A stretch of DNA of 64,000 nucleotides from Tenacibaculum todarodis (GTDB taxonomy: Bacteria > Bacteroidota > Bacteroidia > Flavobacteriales > Flavobacteriaceae): positions 1,111,001 through 1,175,000 of the forward strand of contig NZ_CP018155.1 in the NCBI RefSeq assembly GCF_001889045.1, in the 5' to 3' direction. This document shows positions 53,262-61,286 of this stretch, piece by piece. The notes under the pieces are model-generated. The model was given only the letters and a program-made list of their open reading frames with translations, was not told the origin of the DNA and made no database searches. Numbering within the stretch: the stretch's first letter is position 1; every line of letters begins with the position of its first letter. The position numbers and the translations under genes are program-made.

Positions 53262-53905
53262 TTTTTAACTTTTAATTTTCTTTTCCAATACACAATATAA
53301 ATTGTGCCAAAAATAGTTGGCAACATCCAAGCAATTAAATTGTTTAAACTTAAGCCTGCAACTAAAAATGCAGTAACAGAAGCTATAAAAGCACCAATCA
53401 TTTTACCAACATGATTTGTAAGCCATAAATTTCTTTTGGTTGAAAGGTTTCTATAAAAAATGAAATCTTTAATAGATAATAAGAACCCGAAGCCTCCAAA
53501 GAACACAAATAGTAAAAATGCAGTTGTATTACCTTTTATAAGGAAATAAATACCGAATAAAATCATTACAACTGAAAAGAAAAACATACTTCCTGAGGTA
53601 ATTTTATCTGTTACAGTAGCTGCTGTTTTAGTTTTCGATTTAAAGGTTAAAACCTGATTTCCTGAAACAACTAAATAAATAGTAAAAAGCCCAATTAACA
53701 ACAAAAATATATTTTGATGATTTGGCAAACAAGCAATAGGAATCGATATTAGTGAACTCACCAGCATTCCTATTGAGAACAACTTTCCAAAACGTTTATG
53801 CGGTATACTTCCCTTTTTTACAACAATACTTCCAATACCAGAAATTAAACCCAATCCGCCAAAAAAAGCGTGTATGTATATAAATACGCTAATTATTTCT
53901 TCCAT
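53258..53905 (-). CDS. DUF2306-like integral membrane protein
   Basis: A protein of 215 residues with about seven hydrophobic helices (for example [64 protein letters not shown]). The N-terminal [21 protein letters not shown] and the [13 protein letters not shown] segment resemble DUF2306 proteins. A charged SIPHKRFG loop lies between helices 1 and 2. It sits in the inner membrane; the function is unknown. The family assignment is from memory and tentative. Confidence 0.6.
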   Translation of the reverse strand: MEEIISVFIYIHAFFGGLGLISGIGSIVVKKGSIPHKRFGKLFSIGMLVSSLISIPIACLPNHQNIFLLLIGLFTIYLVVSGNQVLTFKSKTKTAATVTDKITSGSMFFFSVVMILFGIYFLIKGNTTAFLLFVFFGGFGFLLSIKDFIFYRNLSTKRNLWLTNHVGKMIGAFIASVTAFLVAGLSLNNLIAWMLPTIFGTIYIVYWKRKLKVKN

Positions 53906-54111
53906 TTTGTCTGTTTAGTTAGTTTTTAATACTGTAAAGTTCCTATTTTATCTTTGAACAAGATAATTATTAATACCCAATTGTTAATTTTATTAGATAA
54001 ACTGTATTAAAAACCGTACTCAACAATCATATTAGCAATAAAGCATCAGTTATATGTTAAGAGTTTATAAAAATCACATCATTTTAACAATTTATGTACT
54101 TAAAATACATT

Positions 54112-54128
54112 TTGGCACACCATTTGCA
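54112..54128 (+). promoter_or_regulatory. Sigma-54 (-24/-12) promoter
   Basis: TTGGCAC (54112-54118), a 5-base spacer ACCAT, and TTGCA (54124-54128) match the sigma-54 consensus TGGCAC-N5-TTGCW without mismatch. It is in the 342-bp gap between the DUF2306-like and 79-residue genes, pointing right. The start of the transcript would be near 54139. No protein gene in this orientation follows before the terminator at 54192-54226. The rest of the gap (53906-54111) shows nothing recognisable. Confidence 0.7.
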
Positions 54129-54164
54129 AAGAGTAAACTGAAGACGACGTAGTAAACCGTTTTC

Positions 54165-54194
54165 ATGTGTAAATTATTTGAATTAGTTGATTAA
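54165..54194 (+). CDS. Putative 9-residue mini-ORF in the sigma-54 transcript
   Basis: ATG TGT AAA ... GAT TAA encodes MCKLFELVD. It is the only ATG frame inside the predicted transcript and ends at the terminator stem. It has no Shine-Dalgarno-type sequence, but most genes in this window lack one too. It may be chance. Confidence 0.2.
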   Translation: MCKLFELVD

Positions 54195-54226
54195 AAAAAA
54201 CCACCTCTAACGAGATGGTTTTTTTA
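54192..54226. terminator. Bidirectional hairpin terminator
   Basis: AAACCACCTC pairs with GAGATGGTTT around a TAAC loop, with T-runs on both strands. There is one C-A mismatch on the plus-strand RNA, which becomes a G-U pair on the minus-strand RNA, so it fits the leftward 79-residue gene best and would also end the sigma-54 transcript. Confidence 0.75.
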
Positions 54227-54247
54227 GTTTAAATTATTTCTATTATT

Positions 54248-54487
54248 TTAAACTTCAGAATAAATCCAAAACCCAAAAAAACATATTACAACAGATAAGA
54301 CAAAAATAAATGAGTTATAAAGTATTACTCTTAACAAACTTCCACTAACTCTGTTTTGATAAAATTCATTTCCTTTAATAATTATTTTTATTAATGAAAA
54401 AATTACTACCGTTGGTAACAACATAAATAGTAAAAAAACTAAAATAAAATCCCCAAAACTAGATGGTCCACTGAATAGAAAAATCAT
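54248..54487 (-). CDS. Small membrane protein of 79 residues, unknown
   Basis: A protein of 79 residues with two strong hydrophobic segments, FILVFLLFMLLPTVVIFSLI (about 13-32) and a second near 54-76 (VILYNSFIFVLSVVICFFGF), joined by a charged loop. It is probably an inner-membrane protein with both ends on the same side. It begins directly after the CBS-domain enzyme gene stop codon, so the two are co-transcribed. No family is recognised. Confidence 0.65.
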   Translation of the reverse strand: MIFLFSGPSSFGDFILVFLLFMLLPTVVIFSLIKIIIKGNEFYQNRVSGSLLRVILYNSFIFVLSVVICFFGFWIYSEV

Positions 54488-55846
54488 TTAAATAGCACTT
54501 ATAATATCATACTTTGTAATAATATGGTGATTCCCGTTTTCTAAATCTACTAAAACAGCTTGATTCTCTTTGGTAATCAATTTAGATATTTCTTCTAATT
54601 TTGCAGATTTCTTAACTATAGGATATGGTTTTCCCATAATATCTTTAATAGGTTTATCTGCAATATTTTTATCAGCTATAAAACTGTGTAATAAAACAGA
54701 CTCATCAATAGAACCCACAAAACCATTAATATCTTTTACTGGAATTTGCGAAATTTTATAATCGCGCATACGCTCTATTGCATGCGAAACCAATTCTTCT
54801 GTTTGTGCAGCAACTAAAGGCTCATCTGAATGATTTTTAATTAAATCTGCAGCCGTTTTAATTTCCTCTTCCAAGAAACCTCTTTCGCGCATCCAATCAT
54901 CATTAAACATCTTACCAACATATCTACTTCCATGATCGTGAAACAACACAACAACAACATCATCTTTAGTAAAATGATCTTTTAATTGCAACATTCCTTT
55001 AATAGCAGAACCTGCAGAATTACCAACAAAAATTCCTTCTTCTTTGGCAATTTTTCTTGTGTAAACAGCAGCATCTTTATCTGTTACTTTTGTAAAACCA
55101 TCAATTAGAGAAAAATCTACATTTTTAGGTAAAATATCTTCTCCAATTCCTTCAGTTATGTAAGGATAAATTTCATTCTCATCAAAAATACCTGTTTCAT
55201 GGTATTTTTTAAATACAGAACCGTAAGTATCAATTCCCCAAATTTTAATATTCGGGTTTTTCTCTTTTAAATATTTTGCTGTACCAGAAATAGTTCCTCC
55301 AGTTCCTACTCCAACTACAAAATGTGTTATTTTTCCTTCAGTTTGTTCCCAAATTTCTGGTCCAGTTTGCTCATAATGCGCCAATGCATTACTTGGATTG
55401 TCATATTGATTTACATACCAAGAATTAGGCGTTTCTGCACCTAAGCGTTTAGAAACTGAATAATAAGAACGTGGATCGCTAGGTTCTACGTTGGTTGGAC
55501 ACACAATTACTTCTGCGCCAACAGCACGTAAAATGTCCATTTTTTCTTTAGATTGTTTGTCCGAAATCACAAAAATACATTTGTAACCTTTTATAATTGC
55601 AGCCAAAGCCAAACCCATTCCGGTATTTCCAGAAGTTCCTTCTATAATTGTTCCACCTGGTTGTAAACGACCATCAGCTTCTGCATCTTCAATCATTTTT
55701 AACGCCATTCTATCCTTTACAGAGTTTCCTGGGTTAAACGTTTCCACTTTGGCCAACACCAAAGCATCTATCTCTTTGGTAACTGAATTTAACTGAACCA
55801 ATGGTGTATTTCCAATGGTTTCTAATATATTTTTTGCGTATTTCAT
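54488..55846 (-). CDS. Cystathionine beta-synthase-type PLP enzyme with CBS domains
   Basis: A protein of 452 residues. The PLP domain (about 5-320) has the lysine K44 in NPGNSVKDRMA, GTSGNTGMGLA near 70-80, and VGVGTGGTISG for the phosphate loop. Two CBS motifs (about 335-452) follow, such as MRDYKISQIPVKDINGFVGS. This is the fold of cystathionine beta-synthase; a cysteine synthase activity is also possible, as the catalytic domains are nearly the same. It makes cystathionine from serine and homocysteine in the cytoplasm. A -7 element precedes it, and a composite repeat starts 8 bases beyond that element. Confidence 0.9.
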   Translation of the reverse strand: MKYAKNILETIGNTPLVQLNSVTKEIDALVLAKVETFNPGNSVKDRMALKMIEDAEADGRLQPGGTIIEGTSGNTGMGLALAAIIKGYKCIFVISDKQSKEKMDILRAVGAEVIVCPTNVEPSDPRSYYSVSKRLGAETPNSWYVNQYDNPSNALAHYEQTGPEIWEQTEGKITHFVVGVGTGGTISGTAKYLKEKNPNIKIWGIDTYGSVFKKYHETGIFDENEIYPYITEGIGEDILPKNVDFSLIDGFTKVTDKDAAVYTRKIAKEEGIFVGNSAGSAIKGMLQLKDHFTKDDVVVVLFHDHGSRYVGKMFNDDWMRERGFLEEEIKTAADLIKNHSDEPLVAAQTEELVSHAIERMRDYKISQIPVKDINGFVGSIDESVLLHSFIADKNIADKPIKDIMGKPYPIVKKSAKLEEISKLITKENQAVLVDLENGNHHIITKYDIISAI

Positions 55847-55864
55847 CTCTTAAATTTACTGCTG

Positions 55865-55872
55865 CAAAGATA
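55865..55872 (-). promoter_or_regulatory. -7 promoter element for the CBS-type enzyme gene
   Basis: The minus strand reads TATCTTTG (TAnnTTTG), 18 bases before the ATG at 55846. The composite repeat starting at 55881 occupies the place of the -33 element, where no TTG is seen. Confidence 0.5.
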
Positions 55873-55880
55873 CTTATTTT

Positions 55881-56202
55881 TTGGGCGTTTTAACGGGCTT
55901 TTGCTACTCGCTTTTTTTCTAAAAAAAAGAGCTCAAACAGACCGCTCAATCCCTAACGCGGGCTTACTTATTAAAGACTTGTTATTCCCTGTGTTGGCAG
56001 GAATCTATAATTATGTAGCTTTAAATAAAGAGAATGCTTCGTTCCACGCAATGACGCTTGCGGATATGCACGCGTTAGCGATTGAAACGGCATCCTTTTT
56101 AGTTGTCAGTTCGAGTGGATTTGTGAAGAATGAACAAATTTGTATCGAAAACAAAACTAAAAAGATACAGTGAAAAGCGCGACCTTTTTAGGTAACGCCC
56201 AA
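55881..56202. repeat. Composite repeat with 9-bp terminal inverted repeats and nested REP-like palindromes
   Basis: TTGGGCGTT (55881-55889) is inverted exactly as AACGCCCAA (56194-56202). Inside are an ATTCCCTG...CAGGAAT hairpin (55984-56004), a GAATGCTTCG...GCAATGACG palindrome (56031-56055) of the common GTCATTGCGAGGAACGAAGC type, and a GTCAGTTCGAGTG copy (from 56105). CCCTAACGCG (near 55952) and CGCGTTAGCG (56071-56080) are also inverted with respect to each other. GC content is higher than in the surroundings. The 90-codon reading frame through it (55901-56173) is judged not to be a gene. This is most of the 371-bp gap. Confidence 0.75.
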
Positions 56203-56217
56203 CTAAAAAATTAAATT

Positions 56218-57453
56218 TTAAGCAAATTTTATAGACTCAGAGGGTCTGATTTTTGTGATTATATAAGACGGAATAATTAGCATTACAAAGCATAAAACTA
56301 GTGTTCCTAAGTTTAGTAGAAGCACGTTCCAGAAACTGATATAAATTGGCACTTTAGTTACATGATAGGTTTCTGGATCTAACGTAATTACTCCAAAATA
56401 ATGTTGAATAAATAACAACGACAAACCTATTAAATTTCCCCAGAAAAGGCCTTTTAAAATTAAACTTGTGGCGTTGTATAAAAATATTTTTCGAACACTC
56501 CAATTACTGCTTCCTAAGGCTTTTAAAATACCAACCATTTGTACGCGCTCTAAGATTAAAACGAGTAAGGCGGTTATCATATTTATACCTGCAATTAGTA
56601 TCATTATGGCAATTATAAACTGAACGTTGTTGTCAAAAAGTTGAATCCATTCAAAAATTGCTGGATATGTATCTACAATTGTTTTGCTATTTAATGTAGA
56701 GGGAATTTTGTTGTAAACTTCTTTTCCTTTTTGGTTAATTTCATCAAAATTATCGATTAATACTTCAAATCCGCCAACTTGGTTTTCCTTCCAACCGTTT
56801 AAACGTTGTACTTCAAAAATGTCGCCAACCATCATATTTTTATCAAACTCTTGGAAACCTGTATTGTAAATTCCAACAACAACTGGTTTTCTAAACTTCG
56901 CTTTTGAGGTGCTTGTGCCATTCATAAACCAGGTTTGAATGGTGTCATTTAGTTTTAAATGCAATCTATCGGCAATATATTTAGAGAGAATTACTTCTCT
57001 ATTTCTTTGTTGCTTAAAGTTTGGCAAACGACCGTCAACCAAATATTCATTAAAAAAAGACCAATTATATTCTGCAGAAACGCCTTTAAAAACAATACCT
57101 TCAAAATCTGTTGGCGTTCTTATTATTCCGGTTTTATTAGCAAAAACTTGTACTTTATTAATACCTTTTACATTGGTAAACTCTGGATAAAAATCTTGGT
57201 TTTTATCTATTGGAACTGTAGAAACGTCTGAGTTATTATTATCGTAATTTGTAATTTGAATATGTCCTTTAAAACCAGACATTTTATCACGTATTTTATG
57301 CTGAAATCCAGACGCAGTAGCAACGGCAATCAACATAATAATCATACCCAACGCAATTGCTGTGGTTGCAATTTTTATTATTGGAGAAGATATACTATTT
57401 TTATGCTCTTTACTAGCAACTATTCGTTTAGCAATAAATAACTCGTAATTCAA
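56218..57453 (-). CDS. FtsX/LolE-like ABC transporter permease
   Basis: A protein of 411 residues from a TTG at 57453, which gives the usual N-terminus MNYELFIAKRIVASKEHKNS; a longer reading starts inside the promoter element and was rejected. One N-terminal membrane helix (about 30-52, IKIATTAIALGMIIMLIAVA), a periplasmic domain (about 60-280), and three C-terminal helices (about 275-305, 325-350, 370-400) form the MacB/FtsX layout. The likely role is lipoprotein release or similar envelope export; the ATPase would be encoded elsewhere. Confidence 0.85.
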   Translation of the reverse strand: MNYELFIAKRIVASKEHKNSISSPIIKIATTAIALGMIIMLIAVATASGFQHKIRDKMSGFKGHIQITNYDNNNSDVSTVPIDKNQDFYPEFTNVKGINKVQVFANKTGIIRTPTDFEGIVFKGVSAEYNWSFFNEYLVDGRLPNFKQQRNREVILSKYIADRLHLKLNDTIQTWFMNGTSTSKAKFRKPVVVGIYNTGFQEFDKNMMVGDIFEVQRLNGWKENQVGGFEVLIDNFDEINQKGKEVYNKIPSTLNSKTIVDTYPAIFEWIQLFDNNVQFIIAIMILIAGINMITALLVLILERVQMVGILKALGSSNWSVRKIFLYNATSLILKGLFWGNLIGLSLLFIQHYFGVITLDPETYHVTKVPIYISFWNVLLLNLGTLVLCFVMLIIPSYIITKIRPSESIKFA

Positions 57454-57457
57454 ATTG

Positions 57458-58732
57458 ATGATAAATTTTAAACCTTTCAAAAGTACATATTTAATCTTGT
57501 TTCTGTCACTAAATTTTCAGCTGATTTCTTGTGCGCAAAAGTCGCAGTTAAAAAGTGAAAAAGTGAAAGAGTTGAAAGTTAAAGAAACCCAAGCCGAAAT
57601 AAAAACAGCTGCAGATAGAATTAGTTTGTACTTAAAACTATTAAAAGGTAAAAATGTTGCTATTGTTGCCAATCAAACCTCGGTTTTATCTGTTTTACAA
57701 CGTGCAGAAGTTGCTCCAAATGTTATGGGCTCTAAAGAAGTTACGCATCATTTAGTAGATTATTTACATACATATAATGGAATTAACATACAAAAAGTTT
57801 TTGCTCCTGAACATGGTTTTAGAGGAAAAGCAGACGCTGCAGAACATATAAAAGACGGAATTGACACCAAAACAGGTTTACCAATTCTTTCTTTGCATGG
57901 AAAAAGCAAAAAACCTTCAGCTGAACAATTAAAAGGAGTTGATGTTGTTGTTTTTGACATTCAAGATGTTGGCGCTCGTTTTTACACCTATATTTCTTCG
58001 TTGCATTTTGTTATGGAAGCTTGTGCAGAAAATGGAATTCCAATTATTATTTTAGACAGACCAAATCCAAATGGACATTACGTTGATGGACCAGTTTTAG
58101 AAATGAAACATTCCAGTTTTGTTGGTAAACATCCTGTTCCGTTGGTTTATGGAATGACAATTGGAGAATACGGACAAATGATTAACGGAGAAAAATGGCT
58201 TAAAAATGGAATTCAGGCTGATTTAACAGTTATTCCGTTAGAAAATTACACGCATAATTCGGAATATCATTTAGCAATAAGACCGTCGCCAAACTTACCG
58301 AATGATAAAAGTATTAACTTATATCCGAGTTTAGGTTTTTTTGAAGGAACAACTATAAATGCAGGTCGTGGAACTGAATTTCAGTTTCAAAGATATGGCG
58401 CACCTTTTTTCGAAAAAAGTGATTTCAGTTATACTCCAAATCCTAATTTTGGTGCTAAATATCCTAAACATAAAGGAAAACTTTGTTATGGTGTAGATTT
58501 AAGTACAACTGAAAAATTAAGTTCCGTAAACTTAGAATGGTTAATTGATGCTTATAATAAAACACCAAAAACAGAAAAATTCTTTGGTAAAACCTTTACT
58601 ATTCATGCTGGTAACACAAAACTACAACAACAAATAGAACAAGGTTTAACAGCTCAAGAAATTAGAAAATCTTGGGAACCAGATTTGGATGCTTTTAAGA
58701 AAGTTAGGGAACGATATTTGATATATAAATAG
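57458..58732 (+). CDS. DUF1343 / NamZ-like exo-beta-N-acetylmuramidase lipoprotein
   Basis: A protein of 424 residues. A signal sequence with lipobox LISC (residues 20-23, then AQKSQ) suggests lipid anchoring. The DUF1343 body has GKNVAIVANQTSVL near residues 58-71, FAPEHGFRGKADAAEHIKDG near 110-130, VVFDIQDVGARFYTYISSLH, and IILDRPNPNGHYVDGPVLE. NamZ of Bacillus (glycoside hydrolase family 171) removes N-acetylmuramic acid from peptidoglycan fragments; these motifs match that family. It starts divergently 5 bases from the FtsX-type gene. Confidence 0.9.
   Translation: MINFKPFKSTYLILFLSLNFQLISCAQKSQLKSEKVKELKVKETQAEIKTAADRISLYLKLLKGKNVAIVANQTSVLSVLQRAEVAPNVMGSKEVTHHLVDYLHTYNGINIQKVFAPEHGFRGKADAAEHIKDGIDTKTGLPILSLHGKSKKPSAEQLKGVDVVVFDIQDVGARFYTYISSLHFVMEACAENGIPIIILDRPNPNGHYVDGPVLEMKHSSFVGKHPVPLVYGMTIGEYGQMINGEKWLKNGIQADLTVIPLENYTHNSEYHLAIRPSPNLPNDKSINLYPSLGFFEGTTINAGRGTEFQFQRYGAPFFEKSDFSYTPNPNFGAKYPKHKGKLCYGVDLSTTEKLSSVNLEWLIDAYNKTPKTEKFFGKTFTIHAGNTKLQQQIEQGLTAQEIRKSWEPDLDAFKKVRERYLIYK
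57478..57485 (-). promoter_or_regulatory. -7 promoter element for the FtsX-type gene
   Basis: The minus strand reads TACTTTTG (TAnnTTTG), 24 bases before the TTG start at 57453. It lies within the coding sequence of the divergent NamZ-like gene (residues 7-10). Confidence 0.5.
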
Positions 58733-58743
58733 AAATTAATTCT

Positions 58744-59721
58744 ATGAAAAAATTACTATTTATTTCACTTATAATTACTTTTATTTCTTGTCAAGATAAA
58801 TTTGAGCCAAATAAATATAATGGTGATTGGATTAATATGGACGAAGATGGTGGTTTTTCTTCTTTGCCTTCAATCATTTTTAAAAATGATTCAATTTATT
58901 TTTCTGATGCATATACTTATACTACAAAGGCAAAATTTAAAATTAACCGAAATAAAATCAGTTACTTTTTTAAAAATGATACTGTAATTAATAAATTTAA
59001 TTTTTCTTCTAAAGATTCTACAATTACAATTGGAAAGAATATATATTATTTTTTGAAAGAATATTCAGATTTTAGTGAATTAACAGATTATAATTTAATT
59101 GGAATAAAAAGTAAAGAAAAAGTTATTGCAAATTCTTTATATAGTTCTTCAATAGGTTTCCATCTTTTTAAAAATAAAAATGATTCTTTGAATTTAAAAT
59201 TAAATGATAGGGTTACAAGTAATTTAAATGAACTATCTTATTTCATTAACAATACTGGTATTCATGATCCATTTACGTTTTCAACTACTATTTATATAGG
59301 CAAAGAAGTAAACTTAAAAAATTTAATTAACTGTTATATTCGATTAACAGCAAATAATAGAAACAAAAGTTTAATTATAACAGATTATAACTTTAAAGAA
59401 AATTCTTATTCAATATTTTATGACAGGATTTCTCTTTGGGAAAATCAATTAGAAATATTTTATAAAGAAAATAAAATTCCTCCTGTTCCACCAAATTTGG
59501 AAAATTATAGGAATAAATATCTAAAAAAGTATTCTCCAAAAATCATAACTATAAATTCTTCCAAAGATTTTAACCTACTTGAAAACATTAATAAAGAAAG
59601 TGTTTATTTAATTAGTATCAACCCAGAAATGGAAATAGAAACATATTTAAAATTAAAAGAAAAACTTATAGAAATAAAGAGAAAAAGAAAAGTTAGAATA
59701 AAAACAGAGTTTGTTTTATAA
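58744..59721 (+). CDS. Predicted lipoprotein of 325 residues, unknown
   Basis: A signal sequence with lipobox FISC (Cys at residue 16) and then QDKFEPNKYNGDWINMDEDG, resembling the start of lipocalin-like or DUF-type Bacteroidota lipoproteins. The central part is Asn/Ser/Lys-rich with beta-strand patterns (IIFKNDSIYFSDAYTYT). The C-terminal 100 residues are more charged (LKLKEKLIEIKRKRKVRIK). It starts 11 bases after the NamZ-like gene, so the two are probably co-transcribed. I do not recognise the family. Confidence 0.65.
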   Translation: MKKLLFISLIITFISCQDKFEPNKYNGDWINMDEDGGFSSLPSIIFKNDSIYFSDAYTYTTKAKFKINRNKISYFFKNDTVINKFNFSSKDSTITIGKNIYYFLKEYSDFSELTDYNLIGIKSKEKVIANSLYSSSIGFHLFKNKNDSLNLKLNDRVTSNLNELSYFINNTGIHDPFTFSTTIYIGKEVNLKNLINCYIRLTANNRNKSLIITDYNFKENSYSIFYDRISLWENQLEIFYKENKIPPVPPNLENYRNKYLKKYSPKIITINSSKDFNLLENINKESVYLISINPEMEIETYLKLKEKLIEIKRKRKVRIKTEFVL

Positions 59722-59746
59722 ATCCTAAAAGTGGAGTTCATACAAA

Positions 59747-60010
59747 ATGAAAATCAACAAACAACAAATCCTAGAGAAACTCTGTTATACAGAACTTGTT
59801 TACGGTAGAATAAATAAAAAATTAAAAAGCTCCTTTTCAAAAAAAGAGATTGAGGTTTTTCTATTCAATATTCTAAAAGAAACTGATAAACAATTCTATA
59901 CTAAAACCGGTAAAAACTTTTATATTTCAAACTTAGAAAACAATATTAGAATTACTATTAACTCCAATACTTTTAGAGTAATTACTGTTGATCGGTTGAA
60001 GAAAAAATAG
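59747..60010 (+). CDS. DUF3781 family protein
   Basis: A protein of 87 residues consisting of one DUF3781 domain: ILEKLCYTELVYGRINKKLK at the start, then KKEIEVFLFNILKETDKQF, and NIRITINSNTFRVITVDRLK at the end. It is cytoplasmic (no signal peptide). The function of the family is unknown. The gene is the last of the rightward NamZ-like group and is followed by a strong REP-like palindrome. Confidence 0.88.
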   Translation: MKINKQQILEKLCYTELVYGRINKKLKSSFSKKEIEVFLFNILKETDKQFYTKTGKNFYISNLENNIRITINSNTFRVITVDRLKKK

Positions 60011-60024
60011 TTAGTTAGCGTTTT

Positions 60025-60050
60025 GTCATTCCCGATTTCTCGGGAATGAT
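60025..60050. repeat. REP-like hairpin between convergent genes
   Basis: TCATTCCCGA (60026-60035) and TCGGGAATGA (60040-60049) form a perfect 10-bp stem with a TTTC loop, preceded by TTTTG. It is the common GTCATTCCCG palindrome of Bacteroidota. It may act as a terminator for the DUF3781 gene or the facing 120-residue gene, but no clear T-run follows. Confidence 0.75.
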
Positions 60051-60062
60051 AATAGTTTAATT

Positions 60063-60425
60063 TTAAGAAACATTAGCGGTAATAAATACACTCCACAAAA
60101 AAGCAGCCCAAAGCCACAAAACAAGCAAGTAGCTTATTCTAAGTATAACTATTGATTTTATTTTTTTTGAAATGAAATACCAAGTAATTCCGCCAAAAAC
60201 AAATCCTAAAGACCATAACATTCCAACACTAATCATCGTTGGCCAAACCCAATCGCCTCGCCAATCATTAATACCTGGACAATCATTAAAAAGAAAAGAA
60301 ACAAGGTAATACAAACCACCACCCAAAGCTCCCATACTTAAAAGCCCTAAAGCTGCTGTAACAAAAAATGCAACTGTAGAAAACTTAGTTGTATAGGTTA
60401 ATGATTTCCAAAATTTAATTAACAT
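60063..60425 (-). CDS. Membrane protein of 120 residues, unknown
   Basis: A protein of 120 residues with three or four hydrophobic segments (about 17-47, 65-82, 91-117). The loop after the first pair has FNDCPGINDWRGDWVWP, with a Trp/Asp pattern that may be periplasmic. It overlaps the end of the fatty acid hydroxylase gene by 11 bases, so it is co-transcribed with it. No family is recognised. Confidence 0.65.
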   Translation of the reverse strand: MLIKFWKSLTYTTKFSTVAFFVTAALGLLSMGALGGGLYYLVSFLFNDCPGINDWRGDWVWPTMISVGMLWSLGFVFGGITWYFISKKIKSIVILRISYLLVLWLWAAFLWSVFITANVS

Positions 60426-61245
60426 TTGTTGGTTTTCTATAACCTTGAAACGGTTGTTTTAATAATTCTTTTAAAGAAGAGTTTGTTGCTTCATCTGGAA
60501 AAGTATCAACTCCATAAACAATTTTTTCTCTGTCTAATTCCATGTACGTTCCAAAAAGTCTGTCCCAAATAGAAAAAATATTTCCGTAGTTAGAATCGGT
60601 ATAGGGCAACATATTATGATGATGTACTTTATGCATATCTGGAGACACAATTACATAACTTAAAAGCTTATCTAATTTTGAAGACATTTTAATATTTGCA
60701 TGTGTAAATTGTGTGAAAATTAATGACATTGCTTGATACAACATAATTATGGCTATTGGAGTTCCAACTAAAAAAACACCTAATAATGTAAATGCAAATC
60801 TAATTACACTTTCAATTGGGTGATGTCTATTTGCTGTTGTTGTATCTACTTTATGATCTGTGTGATGCACCAAATGTACCATCCATAATTTTGGTGTTTT
60901 ATGTTCTGTAAAATGTGCTAAATAAGCACCAAAGAAATCTAAAAATAAAACTCCCAAAACTACATACAACCACAATGGCATTTCTGGCAACCAATTTATT
61001 ATTCCGAAATTATTAGCCGTAACCCAATCTGCTGTTTTTAATAATAAAAAAGCCAAAGCAAAATTAATAATAATGGTTGTTAAGGTGAAAAACAAGTTAG
61101 GTAAAGCATGTTTCCATTTTTTATAATTGAATTTAAACAACGGAATTGCACCTTCTAATAACCAAAAAAATGTGATTCCTCCAACAAGAATTAAACTTCT
61201 ATGTGATGACGGAATAGTTTCGAAATAAGTAATTATAGTTTCCAA
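60415..61245 (-). CDS. Sterol desaturase / fatty acid hydroxylase family protein
   Basis: A protein of 276 residues with four to five membrane helices and the di-iron histidine boxes of the family: H111-x3-H115 (AHFTEHK), H124-x2-HH (VHLVHHTDH), H141-H142 (NRHHPIE) and a final MHKVHHHN near residue 210. It would hydroxylate or desaturate a lipid or carotenoid-like substrate at the inner membrane with O2. The actual substrate is unknown. It shares an operon with the 120-residue membrane protein. Confidence 0.92.
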   Translation of the reverse strand: METIITYFETIPSSHRSLILVGGITFFWLLEGAIPLFKFNYKKWKHALPNLFFTLTTIIINFALAFLLLKTADWVTANNFGIINWLPEMPLWLYVVLGVLFLDFFGAYLAHFTEHKTPKLWMVHLVHHTDHKVDTTTANRHHPIESVIRFAFTLLGVFLVGTPIAIIMLYQAMSLIFTQFTHANIKMSSKLDKLLSYVIVSPDMHKVHHHNMLPYTDSNYGNIFSIWDRLFGTYMELDREKIVYGVDTFPDEATNSSLKELLKQPFQGYRKPTNVN

Positions 61246-61286
61246 ATAGGTTTTATTTTTGTCTAAAATAGTAAAAAAAAAGAACC

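Larger units (their letters stand above)
54139..54226 (+). ncRNA. Candidate sigma-54-dependent small RNA or micropeptide transcript
   Basis: The predicted product is a transcript of about 85-90 bases from the sigma-54 promoter to the hairpin terminator. Within it, ATG at 54165 opens a 9-codon reading frame (MCKLFELVD) that stops at 54194, exactly where the terminator stem begins. Both a regulatory RNA and a short peptide are possible. Neither can be confirmed from sequence alone. Confidence 0.35.

Noticed and set aside
55901-56173. Open reading frame of 90 codons
   Set aside because: It runs through the composite repeat, its start depends on a non-ATG codon, and the residues match translated palindromes and not a protein family.
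57454-57480. Longer start of the FtsX-type permease
   Set aside because: Its first codon overlaps the -7 promoter element on the same strand; the TTG at 57453 gives the normal N-terminus.
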